A stretch of 40,902 bases of DNA from Jaenimonas drosophilae (GCA_030849065.1 JASAON010001498.1:1-40902); one strand, 5' to 3'. Positions 1 through 10,148 are shown, numbered from the stretch's first letter. Notes: generated from the sequence alone by a model not told the origin. Program-made: numbers and translations.

Positions 1-1
1 G

Positions 2-1654
2 GTCGTCGCACTAACCTTTGTTCTCATGGCTGAAGCACTCTGTGGGACCATGCTGCTTCCCTTTGTTGGATTACTGGTGGCACACATTCAACATTGGCCT
101 CCTGAGAAGGCTGGCTACACCACGGGAGTCCTTGTGGGCCTCTTCATGCTGGGGCAGGTGGTGAGTGGCAAATTGTGGGGTCACTTGAGTGATGTCTACG
201 GCCGGAAAGTACCCCTCACTAGTGGCCTTCTTGCTGGTTCATTTGCCATGCTCTTTTTCGGACTATCGAACAGCATCATTCTGTGTTGTGTACTTCGATT
301 TATTCACGGGTTTTTTAATGGCAATGTGCTCATCGCCAAAACGATTATTGCGGATATTACCGACAAGACGAATGAAGCGCAAGGTTTTGCGTTGATCAGC
401 ATCACCTGGGGAATCGGCTCACTGTTTGGTCCAGCAATTGGTGGGTTCCTTTACGACCCCGCCCACAACCCCAAATTGCGTTGGATCCATTTTAGTGATG
501 ACGGCTTCTTCTCCAAGTACCCAGCATTTCTCCCAAGTTGTTTTATATTTTTGTATGGTCTGGTGTCTATCTTTGCCTGCCAATTTTTTCTTCGTGAGAC
601 CAATGCCCAGCGTCGTCCCCTTCGAAACACAAAGTGTGTGCAGTGGCTTGTCTCCTTCTTTAAGCGCACCCCAGCAACGGAGGTTGTCGTCACAACGATG
701 GAAGTGGATGGATCGAAGGACCTCAATCCATCTTCATCATCCGCAGCAGAACTCTCTACCTCCAAGCCTGTTGGTCGCAACTGTCAAAAGCTCTCCTATG
801 CTGATGCCATGAAGTTGCCCATTTTTAGGAACGTTACGCTCCTCTACATGCTGTTGGCCGCCTCGGATATGGCCTATGGGCAGACGTTGCCACTCTGGGC
901 TATCTCGGATCCGTCAGTTGGTGGACTGGGAATGTTTTCTGATCAAGTGGGCTTACTCATCTTGGCGTACAGCGTTCCCTCTGTGGTGGCGAATTTGCAG
1001 TTTCCGCGTCTGTGCCGTTACATGAACAATCACTCAGTCGTATTTCAGCTGTCAATGGGTCTCTTCACTATATTTACGATCATCGTTCCATTTGGTGCGA
1101 CCCTGGGAGGAAACGCAGGCTTTTGGTATGTGCTCGTGATGGGCATGATTCGTCAGGTTGGAAGCTCGTGGAGCTACAGTTTGGTGCACATGTTGACAGC
1201 CAAGTCAGCCCCACCAGGCTGTGTAGGCTCCATCTATGGCATTAGCCAGTCGTGTGCCAGTCTTATTCGTTGTATCGTCCCCTTCTGTGCGGCCCCCCTC
1301 TTCGCATGGTCCATCAGTGCCCCTCATGCCTTCCCCTGCAATCATTGGCTCCTCTTTATCTTGGCAGCACTTCTGAGCTGCACCTCCGCCATTTTGAGCC
1401 TGAAGCTGCCCATCGCAGAGGTTCGGGCGGAGGAGGAGACGCCGACATCCGTGGTGGTGAGCGGCAATGACACGGACCGGGAGGACGAGGGTCCTGACAC
1501 GTATCCCTCACTGTTGAATTCATTCTGCGATCGAAGTGCTGTGGCTGGCCTATCGTGTTTAGGTGCTGATGAAGATTTTGGTTATACACGCAATGGGTGG
1601 CACTACTTTACTGAGGAGCCACGTACGTTGAAGGAGGAGGATGTTGTGGTCTAA
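2..1654 (+). CDS. MFS transporter, 5'-partial (ZIFL/Ycr023c-like)
   Basis: This is a polytopic membrane transporter of the major facilitator superfamily; substrate unknown. The first visible Met is at 26, but the frame is open to the window edge and the residues before that Met are hydrophobic (VVALTFVL), so the true start most likely lies upstream. Counting from that Met, the MFS signature between TM2 and TM3 is clear at residues 48-61 (GKLWGHLSDVYGRK). A long hydrophilic loop (about 190-265) separates two six-helix halves, and a hydrophilic acidic tail follows the last helix. The overall look recalls the zinc-induced-facilitator-like/Ycr023c branch of drug:H+ antiporter-type MFS proteins, but that subfamily call is inference. 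It is the first visible gene of the plus-strand cluster. Confidence 0.85.
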   Translation, partial: VVALTFVLMAEALCGTMLLPFVGLLVAHIQHWPPEKAGYTTGVLVGLFMLGQVVSGKLWGHLSDVYGRKVPLTSGLLAGSFAMLFFGLSNSIILCCVLRFIHGFFNGNVLIAKTIIADITDKTNEAQGFALISITWGIGSLFGPAIGGFLYDPAHNPKLRWIHFSDDGFFSKYPAFLPSCFIFLYGLVSIFACQFFLRETNAQRRPLRNTKCVQWLVSFFKRTPATEVVVTTMEVDGSKDLNPSSSSAAELSTSKPVGRNCQKLSYADAMKLPIFRNVTLLYMLLAASDMAYGQTLPLWAISDPSVGGLGMFSDQVGLLILAYSVPSVVANLQFPRLCRYMNNHSVVFQLSMGLFTIFTIIVPFGATLGGNAGFWYVLVMGMIRQVGSSWSYSLVHMLTAKSAPPGCVGSIYGISQSCASLIRCIVPFCAAPLFAWSISAPHAFPCNHWLLFILAALLSCTSAILSLKLPIAEVRAEEETPTSVVVSGNDTDREDEGPDTYPSLLNSFCDRSAVAGLSCLGADEDFGYTRNGWHYFTEEPRTLKEEDVVV

Positions 1655-1962
1655 TGGATTAGTGAACCCGACAATATTTTTTTTGATTGAGAGAAGATCC
1701 GTGATGCGTGTTGTTTGCCGAATTATGCTGGAATTTACCCCTGTCAACTTAATGCTGGACATCGAAGAGAGGCACCAAGTGCTGATTGACGTTGTGAAAC
1801 GACGTTTTTTGTTCTGCCCACATTTGATCACTTCTCTTCTGTATCTTCTATGATAGTGTGAATAGGTCATACAGCAATCCAGGTTACAGCGTTGGATAGC
1901 TGACCGTGGAACTGTGTCTTCATTGAAGAATTTGACAATTCTTTATTCATCAATCCGCGAGA
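1655..1962 (+). other. Intergenic spacer with a trans-splice acceptor
   Basis: No gene is seen here. A CT-rich run at 1831-1850 is followed by AG at 1855-1856, the best candidate spliced-leader acceptor for the gene starting at 1963. That would give a 5' UTR of about 106 nt. The left part should be the 3' UTR of the transporter. Confidence 0.55.
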
Positions 1963-4900
1963 ATGCTGGCTTATCAACTCTTCTACAATGAGCGTGTGAT
2001 TGCCAACGGCGAAGCCTTCAACACCGAAGCGCTAAGTTACTTGGATGAACACTTCAAAGCTCATGTTACCCAAGCTGTGGAAGATTGCCTCCACCAGCAG
2101 GCGAAGAGCCCCATAAAGTACCTGGCACACAAAATTTTAGAGTCAAAGAAGAATGACGGCAAATCAAAGGTTGAAGTGAACGCAATTGAGGCCTCGACGG
2201 TGATGACAAGCAAGTCGAGCATTCAGGTACCCGAAGCACCACTGGCCAACTCATCAACCGGCCTGTGCACAGATGCGGCGAATCTACTCTCGTCCAACTT
2301 GACCATCACAGAGGAGAGTCAAAGCACCCCGTCCGTGGGCCGAGAGGACGGGTTTGTTTTGAGGTATCCTGGAGGCCTTCGATGTGATGTGGAGCCTGCT
2401 AGCACCATTAAAACGCAGACAGAGTTGCTCAAGGATTTAGCCGTGATGAAGATTATTGGGCCAAGTGTATATGAAATTGAATCCATCATTGGCCAAATGG
2501 AGGCATTTGCGGAGCCCAACCCCACAACAAATGAGCCCACCCCTACGGTAATATTCATTGAGCCCCCAGCGGCGCCAAAGGATCTTGTCTTCTTGAAGGG
2601 TATTCCCTACTTTGCCAATCTTTCTGAGAAGCTGCAGTATCACCGACGTCGACGCACACCAGACGTACCAACCCCAGCGAAAGGCCAAACATTCAAGGAG
2701 AAGTCACTTGAGCTGCTGCAGAACTCCCTTGGCGGAGACTTGCAGGACATCGTCTCCATGGCCGAATCGCTGGTGAACAATCAGTCTGTGAACAGCAAGA
2801 TTCATGTAGTTGTGCTCCCACAGATTCAGCGCGATTATTTGGAGCGTTTCGACGTCATTGATCGTGGATTTCGAGAGGTTATGCATCCAGAATTGATGGA
2901 GAGCCTTCAAAAGGGCACCCGTTACGGAGAATCGGTCAACATGATCAAGTCTCCATATCTTGAGGCGCCGCCCGTCATCTTCATCTCATACGACCCTAAC
3001 GGGGCCGCGCTTACCTACTCCCGGATTCTGTCATCCTACTTTCCCTACTACGAAAGCACCCAACATGCGAAGATGGGACAGATGCGGGAGGAGAACATTG
3101 GGCTGAAGCGAACCTTCAACAAGGTCCACAGCATCGAGTACTGGAAGGAGGTTCATCTGCGCCGCTCACAACGCGACGAATCCCGTGAATATAGGTACAA
3201 GCAACTTCGACGCCGTGAGAAATCATTCCGCAATAATAGTCAAACCGATTCAACCATGGGTACGCCACGCCAGAAGGAGCCCCTCTCGACTCGCCCGCCT
3301 TCTCCAGACAGTCGCGCAACCTCGGTCCCGCTGGGGGAGACGCTTCGTGTTGATCTGCGCCAGCAAGCCTTTGCGGCTCGAGACAAACGCCGCCAGGCGG
3401 AGGATTCCATCTTTCTGGAGGTCCTTCGCCAGCAGGAGGAACAGGCAGCCATGACGATTCAGGCAGTCTATCGTGGCTACGCAGTCCGAAAGCTCCACCG
3501 TATCACAACTCCATCTAACGTCTCCGCCAAGGCAGAATGGACGAGCCCCCTTCCCAAGACGATCCCTGCTCTCGTTCGTCATTGCGTGGATCACATCACC
3601 GCGGTACATGGAGAAATCTTCGGCAACTACGCGGCCAATCTTCCACCCGAGCCGCGCTATGTCAAGCTGTTGAAGCCTGTACGCCGCAGCATTCCTTCCT
3701 CATTTGCTGACGATGAAGAGATGAGTGAGTCCGAAACCTGGGCAGAGGAAATGATCTTCGTCCCGCCCCGCCGCTATGCCGAGCCTATTCCCCACGTGAA
3801 CCCACTTCGGAAGATGTTGGAGTATCACCGTCTTGCTGGATGCAATTACTTGATGGATGCCATGCAGCTTCAATCCCAGTGCTGTGGTCTCTCGGTTCTG
3901 CAGCGCCGTGCCTACGACATGTTCAAGTCTGTGTGTCTGAGCCTCCTTCACATTGTGTACGCAGAACTGTACCATCGTGGATGCCTCTCGCTTGACCGCA
4001 TGTGGTTTACCTCCTTTGTTCGTGGCTACCACGCCGAGGTCCTTGCGTGGTTCTCCCTCCCTCACTTGGTTTCACGAACGGTGTTAATCAACGATGCCTC
4101 TCGATGGTCCGGTGGGGGTAACGGTGAGCCATTGGAGGCAGATGATGAGCGTAAAGCAACCACTGAGGAGGTGGATGAAGACATCGCCCTGGAGAGTCGC
4201 AGCACCAAACGTTTCAGCGTTGCATCGCAGGATGATCAGCGCGTGTACATCTACGATGAAAGTGTTCTTGCACGTGAGCGTGTGCTTTTGCTCGGGGCTA
4301 GGGACAGCACCATTCGCTTTGGAGATGCCCGCAGTAATAATGGCAACAGCGACAACTTTGCCTCCACCTTCCGCCCCATCTCATGTCAACCAGTTGCCCC
4401 TCATGTGTACGTAGCACCACCAGCTGTGAAGGAGACGGACTGGGTGCGCATGATTTCTAACCTGGAGGAATCCTTGCGGTCGGCGGAGAACTCACACGAC
4501 TTGGTTACCGGGGTGGAGAGCAGACCCGCCACACCGAAGCGCGTTCACTGGTGGACCCTCTGCCCACACCCCACCGTCTACGTTGAGGGCTGGCCTTTTG
4601 TGCTGGCCCCTCGACGCAATCAGCAAGCCGTCAGTGAACGGCCTGAGTTTGATGAGTTCGTCCTTCGCATGGATGTCTCCGAGCCTCTATCTCAGTCCTG
4701 GGAGGCGAAGCCAACCACTGTGGTTCCGGCCATGGAGACTGACCCACGTCGAACGCCGCTCTCCCTCCACAGTGGATCTCGCCTTGCCGATGTAGATGTG
4801 GGTACGACCGTGGACAGCAAAGTGATCGCTCCGGCGAGCATCACAGCCCCTATTCTGACTTCATTCTTGAGTGCAGATATTCTTCGCGAGGAGAAGCAGT

Positions 4901-6183
4901 TGAGTGAGTTACTCCAGACAAAGGCACAGGAGAACGGCAAACTGAACTTCTTTTCCTGCAAGGCCAGTGAAGATGAAGATCTCTACGGGTATGCCACGCA
5001 GAACGGATTGACCTACACCTCACTCATGTCAAAGCCCAGCCTCTGTGGATGCACCTTGCGCAAGATTGAAATGGACGTCTCCAACAGTGGCTCGTGTGAG
5101 GAGCGGGAATCACCTGAGCTGCATAGCACCAGTCTCCCCTTCTCATTGGCGGGTGGAAGTAAGTTGATCATGTCTACGGCGGCAATTGCGGCTCAATCGA
5201 AGATGTTCGGAGAGCGTGAGCACATTACGCAGGAGATGCTTGTGTGGAAGTATGAACGCCATCAGGAGGTGGATGTCCACCAGCCTACTCCGGAAGGAGG
5301 AAGCCCACGGCTTACCCCACCGGCTGCCGACTCCGCAGCCCAGCACAACATTCCATTGGAGGTGCGTACCTTGGAGGAGACCGCAGCGATTGTGGCTTCT
5401 CGCACTGACAAGGACATGGTTGAGGTGGAACACCTTCGTCCGTGGATCTTGCCCATGTCTGGTGAGGTGTGGCTGCAGCGATATGAAGCATTTCTAGAGA
5501 CCTGCATTAATCAGCTGAAGAGTAGGAGCTACGTCGTGCTCTCTGTAGAGGATGAGAGCCAAGGAATCTTCGTGGTGTCTGCGGCGATGATTTCCTTCGC
5601 TATTGAGCAAATGAACCCGGAAGAAACTTCTGTGGTTCATCACCGGAAGGATTCCGTGGCTCAACGTCGGTCCAGCTGCATTCTTCCGCACGAAACGGCT
5701 CCACAGCTCACCTTTTTGGACGACTTCTACGGAAAGCTGCGGGACTCCTTGCGCAACGCCGGCGTAAGCGTTGATGACAGTGTAATGAGCGTCGTAGATG
5801 TTCTGAAGGAGCTCAACTCGTCCTATGACATTCTTGGCAATATTGTGCGTTGTGTAGATGCGGCTGAATCCACGACGGATGAGAAACTCTGCCGTTCGTA
5901 CATTCTTCAAGCAGTACGTCACTCAGAGCACTTCTGCTGGCTTGTTTTGCTTCAGTGCTTCCTCAATCTGCCCTTCAACCGCGAAGCATTGGACCGCCAC
6001 GAGCACAGCGCCTTCGCATCCTTCACTTCCTTCGCGCGTAGCTCCGATATTCAAACCTGGATTGAACGCATTGACCCATGGAGTGTGCAGCCCTCTGCTT
6101 GTCCTGACATGGCACATCTCAGGTACAGCAATGGACTACGTCGTTGGGATAGTAATGACTACATTTGCTTTGGAGTATCGTAA
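1963..6183 (+). CDS. Large IQ-motif protein of unknown function
   Basis: This 1406-residue protein is not recognised as a whole. The one clear motif is a perfect calmodulin/EF-hand-binding IQ consensus at residues 499-509 (I499, Q500, R504, G505, R509), directly after a Glu/Gln-rich helical stretch and a basic Arg-rich region (about 400-430). This suggests a calmodulin-like light chain docks in the middle of the chain. Residues about 620-710 form a hydrophobic, Cys-containing globular segment (around QSQCCGLSVLQRRAYDMF). The rest alternates globular and acidic or low-complexity parts. There is no signal peptide or membrane segment. A cytoskeletal or flagellar role is plausible for a kinetoplastid IQ protein but is only inference. 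The start is the first ATG after the acceptor at 1856. Confidence 0.8.
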   Translation: MLAYQLFYNERVIANGEAFNTEALSYLDEHFKAHVTQAVEDCLHQQAKSPIKYLAHKILESKKNDGKSKVEVNAIEASTVMTSKSSIQVPEAPLANSSTGLCTDAANLLSSNLTITEESQSTPSVGREDGFVLRYPGGLRCDVEPASTIKTQTELLKDLAVMKIIGPSVYEIESIIGQMEAFAEPNPTTNEPTPTVIFIEPPAAPKDLVFLKGIPYFANLSEKLQYHRRRRTPDVPTPAKGQTFKEKSLELLQNSLGGDLQDIVSMAESLVNNQSVNSKIHVVVLPQIQRDYLERFDVIDRGFREVMHPELMESLQKGTRYGESVNMIKSPYLEAPPVIFISYDPNGAALTYSRILSSYFPYYESTQHAKMGQMREENIGLKRTFNKVHSIEYWKEVHLRRSQRDESREYRYKQLRRREKSFRNNSQTDSTMGTPRQKEPLSTRPPSPDSRATSVPLGETLRVDLRQQAFAARDKRRQAEDSIFLEVLRQQEEQAAMTIQAVYRGYAVRKLHRITTPSNVSAKAEWTSPLPKTIPALVRHCVDHITAVHGEIFGNYAANLPPEPRYVKLLKPVRRSIPSSFADDEEMSESETWAEEMIFVPPRRYAEPIPHVNPLRKMLEYHRLAGCNYLMDAMQLQSQCCGLSVLQRRAYDMFKSVCLSLLHIVYAELYHRGCLSLDRMWFTSFVRGYHAEVLAWFSLPHLVSRTVLINDASRWSGGGNGEPLEADDERKATTEEVDEDIALESRSTKRFSVASQDDQRVYIYDESVLARERVLLLGARDSTIRFGDARSNNGNSDNFASTFRPISCQPVAPHVYVAPPAVKETDWVRMISNLEESLRSAENSHDLVTGVESRPATPKRVHWWTLCPHPTVYVEGWPFVLAPRRNQQAVSERPEFDEFVLRMDVSEPLSQSWEAKPTTVVPAMETDPRRTPLSLHSGSRLADVDVGTTVDSKVIAPASITAPILTSFLSADILREEKQLSELLQTKAQENGKLNFFSCKASEDEDLYGYATQNGLTYTSLMSKPSLCGCTLRKIEMDVSNSGSCEERESPELHSTSLPFSLAGGSKLIMSTAAIAAQSKMFGEREHITQEMLVWKYERHQEVDVHQPTPEGGSPRLTPPAADSAAQHNIPLEVRTLEETAAIVASRTDKDMVEVEHLRPWILPMSGEVWLQRYEAFLETCINQLKSRSYVVLSVEDESQGIFVVSAAMISFAIEQMNPEETSVVHHRKDSVAQRRSSCILPHETAPQLTFLDDFYGKLRDSLRNAGVSVDDSVMSVVDVLKELNSSYDILGNIVRCVDAAESTTDEKLCRSYILQAVRHSEHFCWLVLLQCFLNLPFNREALDRHEHSAFASFTSFARSSDIQTWIERIDPWSVQPSACPDMAHLRYSNGLRRWDSNDYICFGVS

Positions 6184-6485
6184 TCCCACGATGGATGCTG
6201 TTCGCCGTGACGAACAGTGCAGGTATAGATAGCTGGTATGTGTTGCTCATGTGATGTGAGGTGAACTGGTATGCGCCATTACGATGTAAATGACCCCTTG
6301 TTTGGGCACTATCTACTGATGAATATTGCCTGTGTTGTGGCGTCAACTATGGCGAGAATCATGCGCTCGCAACAAAAACCCTTGATGTGGATGAGTTTCT
6401 GATTTTTTCCTTACTCTTCATTTTGCCTTCAACAGGTGAGCACTACTGCTCCATTCCCCCAACTTTGGTGGGAAGTAGTCGTAGT
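6184..6485 (+). other. Intergenic spacer; acceptor sets the start of the GTPase gene
   Basis: A strong T/C tract begins near 6403 and ends in CAACAG, with the AG at 6434-6435. The open frame of the next gene runs back through this tract to a GTG at 6387, but the tract and AG would be removed in the trans-spliced mRNA. Translation should therefore begin at the ATG at 6486, leaving a 5' UTR of about 50 nt. Nothing else is seen. Confidence 0.65.
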
Positions 6486-8459
6486 ATGTACACCACAGTG
6501 ATTCGTTTCTGCGGTACGGCCGCCCCATCACTGACGGAGTCTACCAAGACAAGGCAAGTCACGACAAAAGGGATTCGTCGACCACAGAGTCTGGGCGTGC
6601 AGCTTCGGCGTGACCGTATTCGTAAACGTCAGGCGGAGTGGTACAAGGACTTGGTGGCAAAGGAAGCACAACTACGTGACACGGTGGCGTCCTCCACCAA
6701 CGCTCGTGATCTTGTGTTGGCACAGTTGACGGATCAAATCTTCAGCAAAGGTCATAAACACCTGAACAGTGCAACGAACATCACCTTTGTTCCCAATGGC
6801 AACCCCGCACGCCCGCTTGTGGCACTAGCAGGAAGAGAAAATGTTGGCAAGACTTCCTTGTTGAGATCACTCTTTCGGTCCCCTTCTGAAGTTGGTAAAT
6901 CGAATCGTCAACTTCGTCGTGAAGCGATGAATTTCTTCGAAGTTGGCAACGTCTTCAACATTGCCGACCTTCCTGGATTTGGCGGAACTTCTGTTCCGTG
7001 GTCCACGATCCTCCAGCATGCTGTTCTTCTTCGCAACTTCGTACGCTGCCAACCCAGCTTGAAGATGCTCTACTACTGCATGGATGTGCACTACAAGAAC
7101 GGCATCTACGTCCAAGATTTGGATATGCTTTCATTTCTCTCCAAGGAGGTGCCCAACTTCACCATTGTCCTGACAAAGGCAGAGCAAATCAACAACAACC
7201 CAAAGGCCACTAACATGTTTTCCCTTGATGACCTGAAGCAGGAATTGCTGTTTCACGATATTCATCATCCGGTCCTCACAACAAGTGCCTACCGCATGGG
7301 TGGCATTGATACCCTGCGATTCGACATGACAATGAACTGCTTACACGCATTGCCAACAGAACGCCTAACCTACTCTGAAGCCAAGCGGCTCTCTGAGCGG
7401 CTGTTATCACAGAAAGAGCTAAGCACAGTACGTCAATTTGCGATTGCTCCAACCAAGGTTGATGAGGAAGCTCGAGAGTGGGCCGAGGAGGTTGCGAGGG
7501 AGGAACGCACTCTTCAGCTGAGCTCTTCTGAAACGCCTTCGATGGCGGTGCCCACTTTGGTCAAGCCAAGTGACAAGAGCACACACCCAATGGTTTCGTC
7601 CATTATGGACACAACTAGCGCTTCGGCAGACTCTTCCACTGCTCCAGATGTGGAGCCGATCCGTCGGGATGACTTCGCAGTTTCTGAGGAGGAAGTGTCC
7701 ATGGCAGCCTCGAGTTCCATTCAAGCGCCAAAAGATGCAATTACCGCATCTGAGATGGACATGACGAAGCTCGTCCACCTTGACTCATCGTTGCATGAGG
7801 CGTACAAGCAAGTGGTGAAGAAGACCTCCAACCGTGGTCTCCTTCAGTTTGTCCAAGAGACAAGTCCATGGCGGAATCCTCTCTTGTGGCCGTCGCACGT
7901 TGTTCCAACTAAACACCCGAGCTCCAACATCATGCGTTGCCCAGAGGACCCGCACAATCCGTATCTCTCACAGGCTTATTTTGTTGTTCCACGAGCTGAT
8001 ATGTGTTTCCGTCGGCCCAATGTAGGTGCTCGCCGTTCTTCAAACAAGGGCCGCTATGAAGCCGATCGGCCACTTTCGTACCTACTTCGTCCCTACACCG
8101 TTCCATACTTCCCGGATATCGTGGATGTTTCCATGAGCCCACGGCCGTGGACGTTTCTGGGAAGTCGAGAGGCATACTACGAGCGAACCGGTGGCCGTGA
8201 GTTGGGCATTCGATTGACTCAGCACGCGACGGAAGGCCTACTGAACCCGCTGAAGGACAACCCTGATTCCAGCTCGCCAGAGCTCACGAAGGAACTGCGT
8301 GCATTGGAAGCTAAGAAGTACGGCGCACCGATTGCAATGCTGACCCCGCCTGGCTATATGTCTGTGCGGACGGAGCAGCCAGCACTCGATGGACAATCGC
8401 AGCAGGCAGAAGATACTCATGGCCTGCAGCCACGTTCTCCTGACGCATCAAACGTCTGA
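6486..8459 (+). CDS. EngB/YihA-type GTPase, probably mitochondrial
   Basis: This is a TRAFAC GTPase of the EngB (YihA/YsxC) kind, a family that assists large ribosomal subunit assembly. Numbering from ATG 6486 (657 aa): the P-loop is G116-S124 (GRENVGKTS), G3 is D161-G166 (DLPGFG), and the G4 position reads TKAE (T230-E233) where EngB proteins have TKxD. The first 50 residues are Arg/Thr/Ser-rich with almost no acids (MYTTVIRFCGTAAP...), like a mitochondrial presequence. The core is followed by about 300 extra residues that bacterial EngB (about 200 aa) lacks: an acidic/Ser-rich linker, then a more ordered C-terminal region rich in Pro, Tyr and Arg. I infer a role in mitoribosome assembly. 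The family call is firmer than the role. Confidence 0.8.
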   Translation: MYTTVIRFCGTAAPSLTESTKTRQVTTKGIRRPQSLGVQLRRDRIRKRQAEWYKDLVAKEAQLRDTVASSTNARDLVLAQLTDQIFSKGHKHLNSATNITFVPNGNPARPLVALAGRENVGKTSLLRSLFRSPSEVGKSNRQLRREAMNFFEVGNVFNIADLPGFGGTSVPWSTILQHAVLLRNFVRCQPSLKMLYYCMDVHYKNGIYVQDLDMLSFLSKEVPNFTIVLTKAEQINNNPKATNMFSLDDLKQELLFHDIHHPVLTTSAYRMGGIDTLRFDMTMNCLHALPTERLTYSEAKRLSERLLSQKELSTVRQFAIAPTKVDEEAREWAEEVAREERTLQLSSSETPSMAVPTLVKPSDKSTHPMVSSIMDTTSASADSSTAPDVEPIRRDDFAVSEEEVSMAASSSIQAPKDAITASEMDMTKLVHLDSSLHEAYKQVVKKTSNRGLLQFVQETSPWRNPLLWPSHVVPTKHPSSNIMRCPEDPHNPYLSQAYFVVPRADMCFRRPNVGARRSSNKGRYEADRPLSYLLRPYTVPYFPDIVDVSMSPRPWTFLGSREAYYERTGGRELGIRLTQHATEGLLNPLKDNPDSSSPELTKELRALEAKKYGAPIAMLTPPGYMSVRTEQPALDGQSQQAEDTHGLQPRSPDASNV

Positions 8460-8520
8460 AGGCACAGTCTTNGTGGCTTAGCTATACAAGGTTGAGTGTT
8501 TCACGAATGATATCTCTACT

Positions 8521-8551
8521 GTTTCCTTTTTTTCTTATGTTCTCTTCTCAG
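8521..8551 (+). promoter_or_regulatory. Polypyrimidine tract and trans-splice acceptor
   Basis: A T-rich pyrimidine tract runs directly into CTCAG, with AG at 8550-8551. This is a textbook spliced-leader acceptor context, 145 nt before the ATG at 8697. Confidence 0.65.
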
Positions 8552-8696
8552 GCACGAATAGGGGAGCTCGGCTTTTTTTCAGCCGCGATAAGCATATTTC
8601 ACCGGTTATAAAACGTGACTACCTTCTTCTTCGTCATTTGGACCGTCTCGTTTGAACGTCTCTTCGTAGTACCCACTTGCTCGGTCGTTCTGCTCA

Positions 8697-10148
8697 ATGG
8701 ACTACGGGACGTTGGTAACCTCAAATGATGAGGCTCATGTCCTGTACTTTCATGTAGACGAGGTACACCCAGACAATCCACGTCCAGAATACCGTCACTT
8801 CTACTACGTTGTAACATCGTCTTCATCGGCACAAGATGCTTTCCTCTTTCTATGCCGTTCGTTGTGCGAGGCGGTGGACCAACGATTGCGTCGGTGGCAT
8901 GGCCTCTACATGCGTTGGTTCGACAAGATTTCCTTTGAAACTTTTCTGCAGCAAGTTAGACGGGCACCCAAGGGTAACAATGAACGAAGAGCGCAGGACG
9001 GAGCAAGCGAGCTCACCTCCCCTGTACTCTACGCCGATGAAGCCTCTGCGAGAATGGGTCTCGATCAACTTCTCCGGCAACGTGATCCAGCTTCGATTTC
9101 AGAGCAAAAGATATTGACGGCACGACAGAGAAGCAGCTTCACACCCCAAAAGACAGCAGCAGAAGAAGTGGCGGAGCTCAAGAAGTATCAAAGTGGTCAA
9201 CAGGCAAGAAACACATCCAGTGGAGGTGTACCCACACGACGGCTTAAGCGTGCTGATACTCCATCGGAAGCTGACAATTTGCCACCTCCCACGCTGGGAG
9301 TTGTTGCAGGCAAGAAGAAGAAGGTAAGCCGCTCCAAAGAGCCATCCATCAAGGGAATTCAGGGCCCTCCAATGAAAGCAGTTGGCGCCGCGCCACAGAA
9401 ACGGCCAAGCGTCTCTGTGTCACCGGCGGTACCTTCAAATGCACGTACTCAAGGTACCGCTGAGCAGCAACTAACACAAGCTCGGGATTTGCTTGCAAAG
9501 CAACAACAGGACCATGCGAAGGAGCTCGAGTATCTCCATGCAGAGCTCCAAGCGCTTCGGGCCACTGTGCGCGACGACAAGGTCCATCAAGGAGATAAAC
9601 TTCAGGAGCTCATTCAAACCAACAAAGTTGCGGTGCAGCGCATTGAGGACAGCACTCGGCAGAACGAAGAACAAATGAAGCGCTTGTATGACGAAGCTCT
9701 TCAACAACGAGACATTCGCATTGCGCAGCTCTCGGAAGATCTCATAAAGTCACAATATCAGAATCGTCTGCTTCAAGAAGAGTCACCGCGCATGGAGCGA
9801 CGAGCACCTGCCAGCGATCGTTCAGCCAGTGGACCACGCCGTTTAGCATCATCCTCGATGCCAACTACTCGTGGAGATGTACTGGCATCCAACTTAGTCG
9901 AAACGACTGCCGATCGGTATATGGCTGAGCGCGTTCAGCAACTTGAGGTCCAGTGCGAACAACATCAATTGGAGAGACATCATGCTGAGGAGCAGCTCAA
10001 GTCCGTCTCGGTTCAGCTTGTCAATCTTCAATATGAACTGGAGAGGGCCAATTATGTTATTGACTCACTCAAAAATGGACTCCAGTTCGTCAAATCCGAA
10101 CTACCTTCACTTCGACGGGACTTACTTCATGTGCCGCCCGCTCGTTGA
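8697..10148 (+). CDS. Coiled-coil protein with small N-terminal globular head
   Basis: This 483-residue protein is not assigned to a family. Residues 1-90 look like a compact beta-rich then helical head (hydrophobic strands around VLYFHV and FYYVV, then a helix around AFLFLCRSLCEAV). A basic, Pro/Ser/Lys-rich linker (about 150-255) follows. There are two heptad-like segments, about 255-360 (rich in Gln, Glu, Leu) and about 405-475. Globular head plus coiled coil is the general plan of centriole and axoneme proteins of the SAS-6/CCDC61/XRCC4-like fold group, but I see no diagnostic motif and do not claim that. The start is the first ATG after the acceptor at 8551. Confidence 0.7.
   Translation: MDYGTLVTSNDEAHVLYFHVDEVHPDNPRPEYRHFYYVVTSSSSAQDAFLFLCRSLCEAVDQRLRRWHGLYMRWFDKISFETFLQQVRRAPKGNNERRAQDGASELTSPVLYADEASARMGLDQLLRQRDPASISEQKILTARQRSSFTPQKTAAEEVAELKKYQSGQQARNTSSGGVPTRRLKRADTPSEADNLPPPTLGVVAGKKKKVSRSKEPSIKGIQGPPMKAVGAAPQKRPSVSVSPAVPSNARTQGTAEQQLTQARDLLAKQQQDHAKELEYLHAELQALRATVRDDKVHQGDKLQELIQTNKVAVQRIEDSTRQNEEQMKRLYDEALQQRDIRIAQLSEDLIKSQYQNRLLQEESPRMERRAPASDRSASGPRRLASSSMPTTRGDVLASNLVETTADRYMAERVQQLEVQCEQHQLERHHAEEQLKSVSVQLVNLQYELERANYVIDSLKNGLQFVKSELPSLRRDLLHVPPAR

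Noticed and set aside
8472..8472. Ambiguous base N
   Set aside because: It lies in a spacer just after a stop codon. An assembly or base-call matter without effect on any gene.
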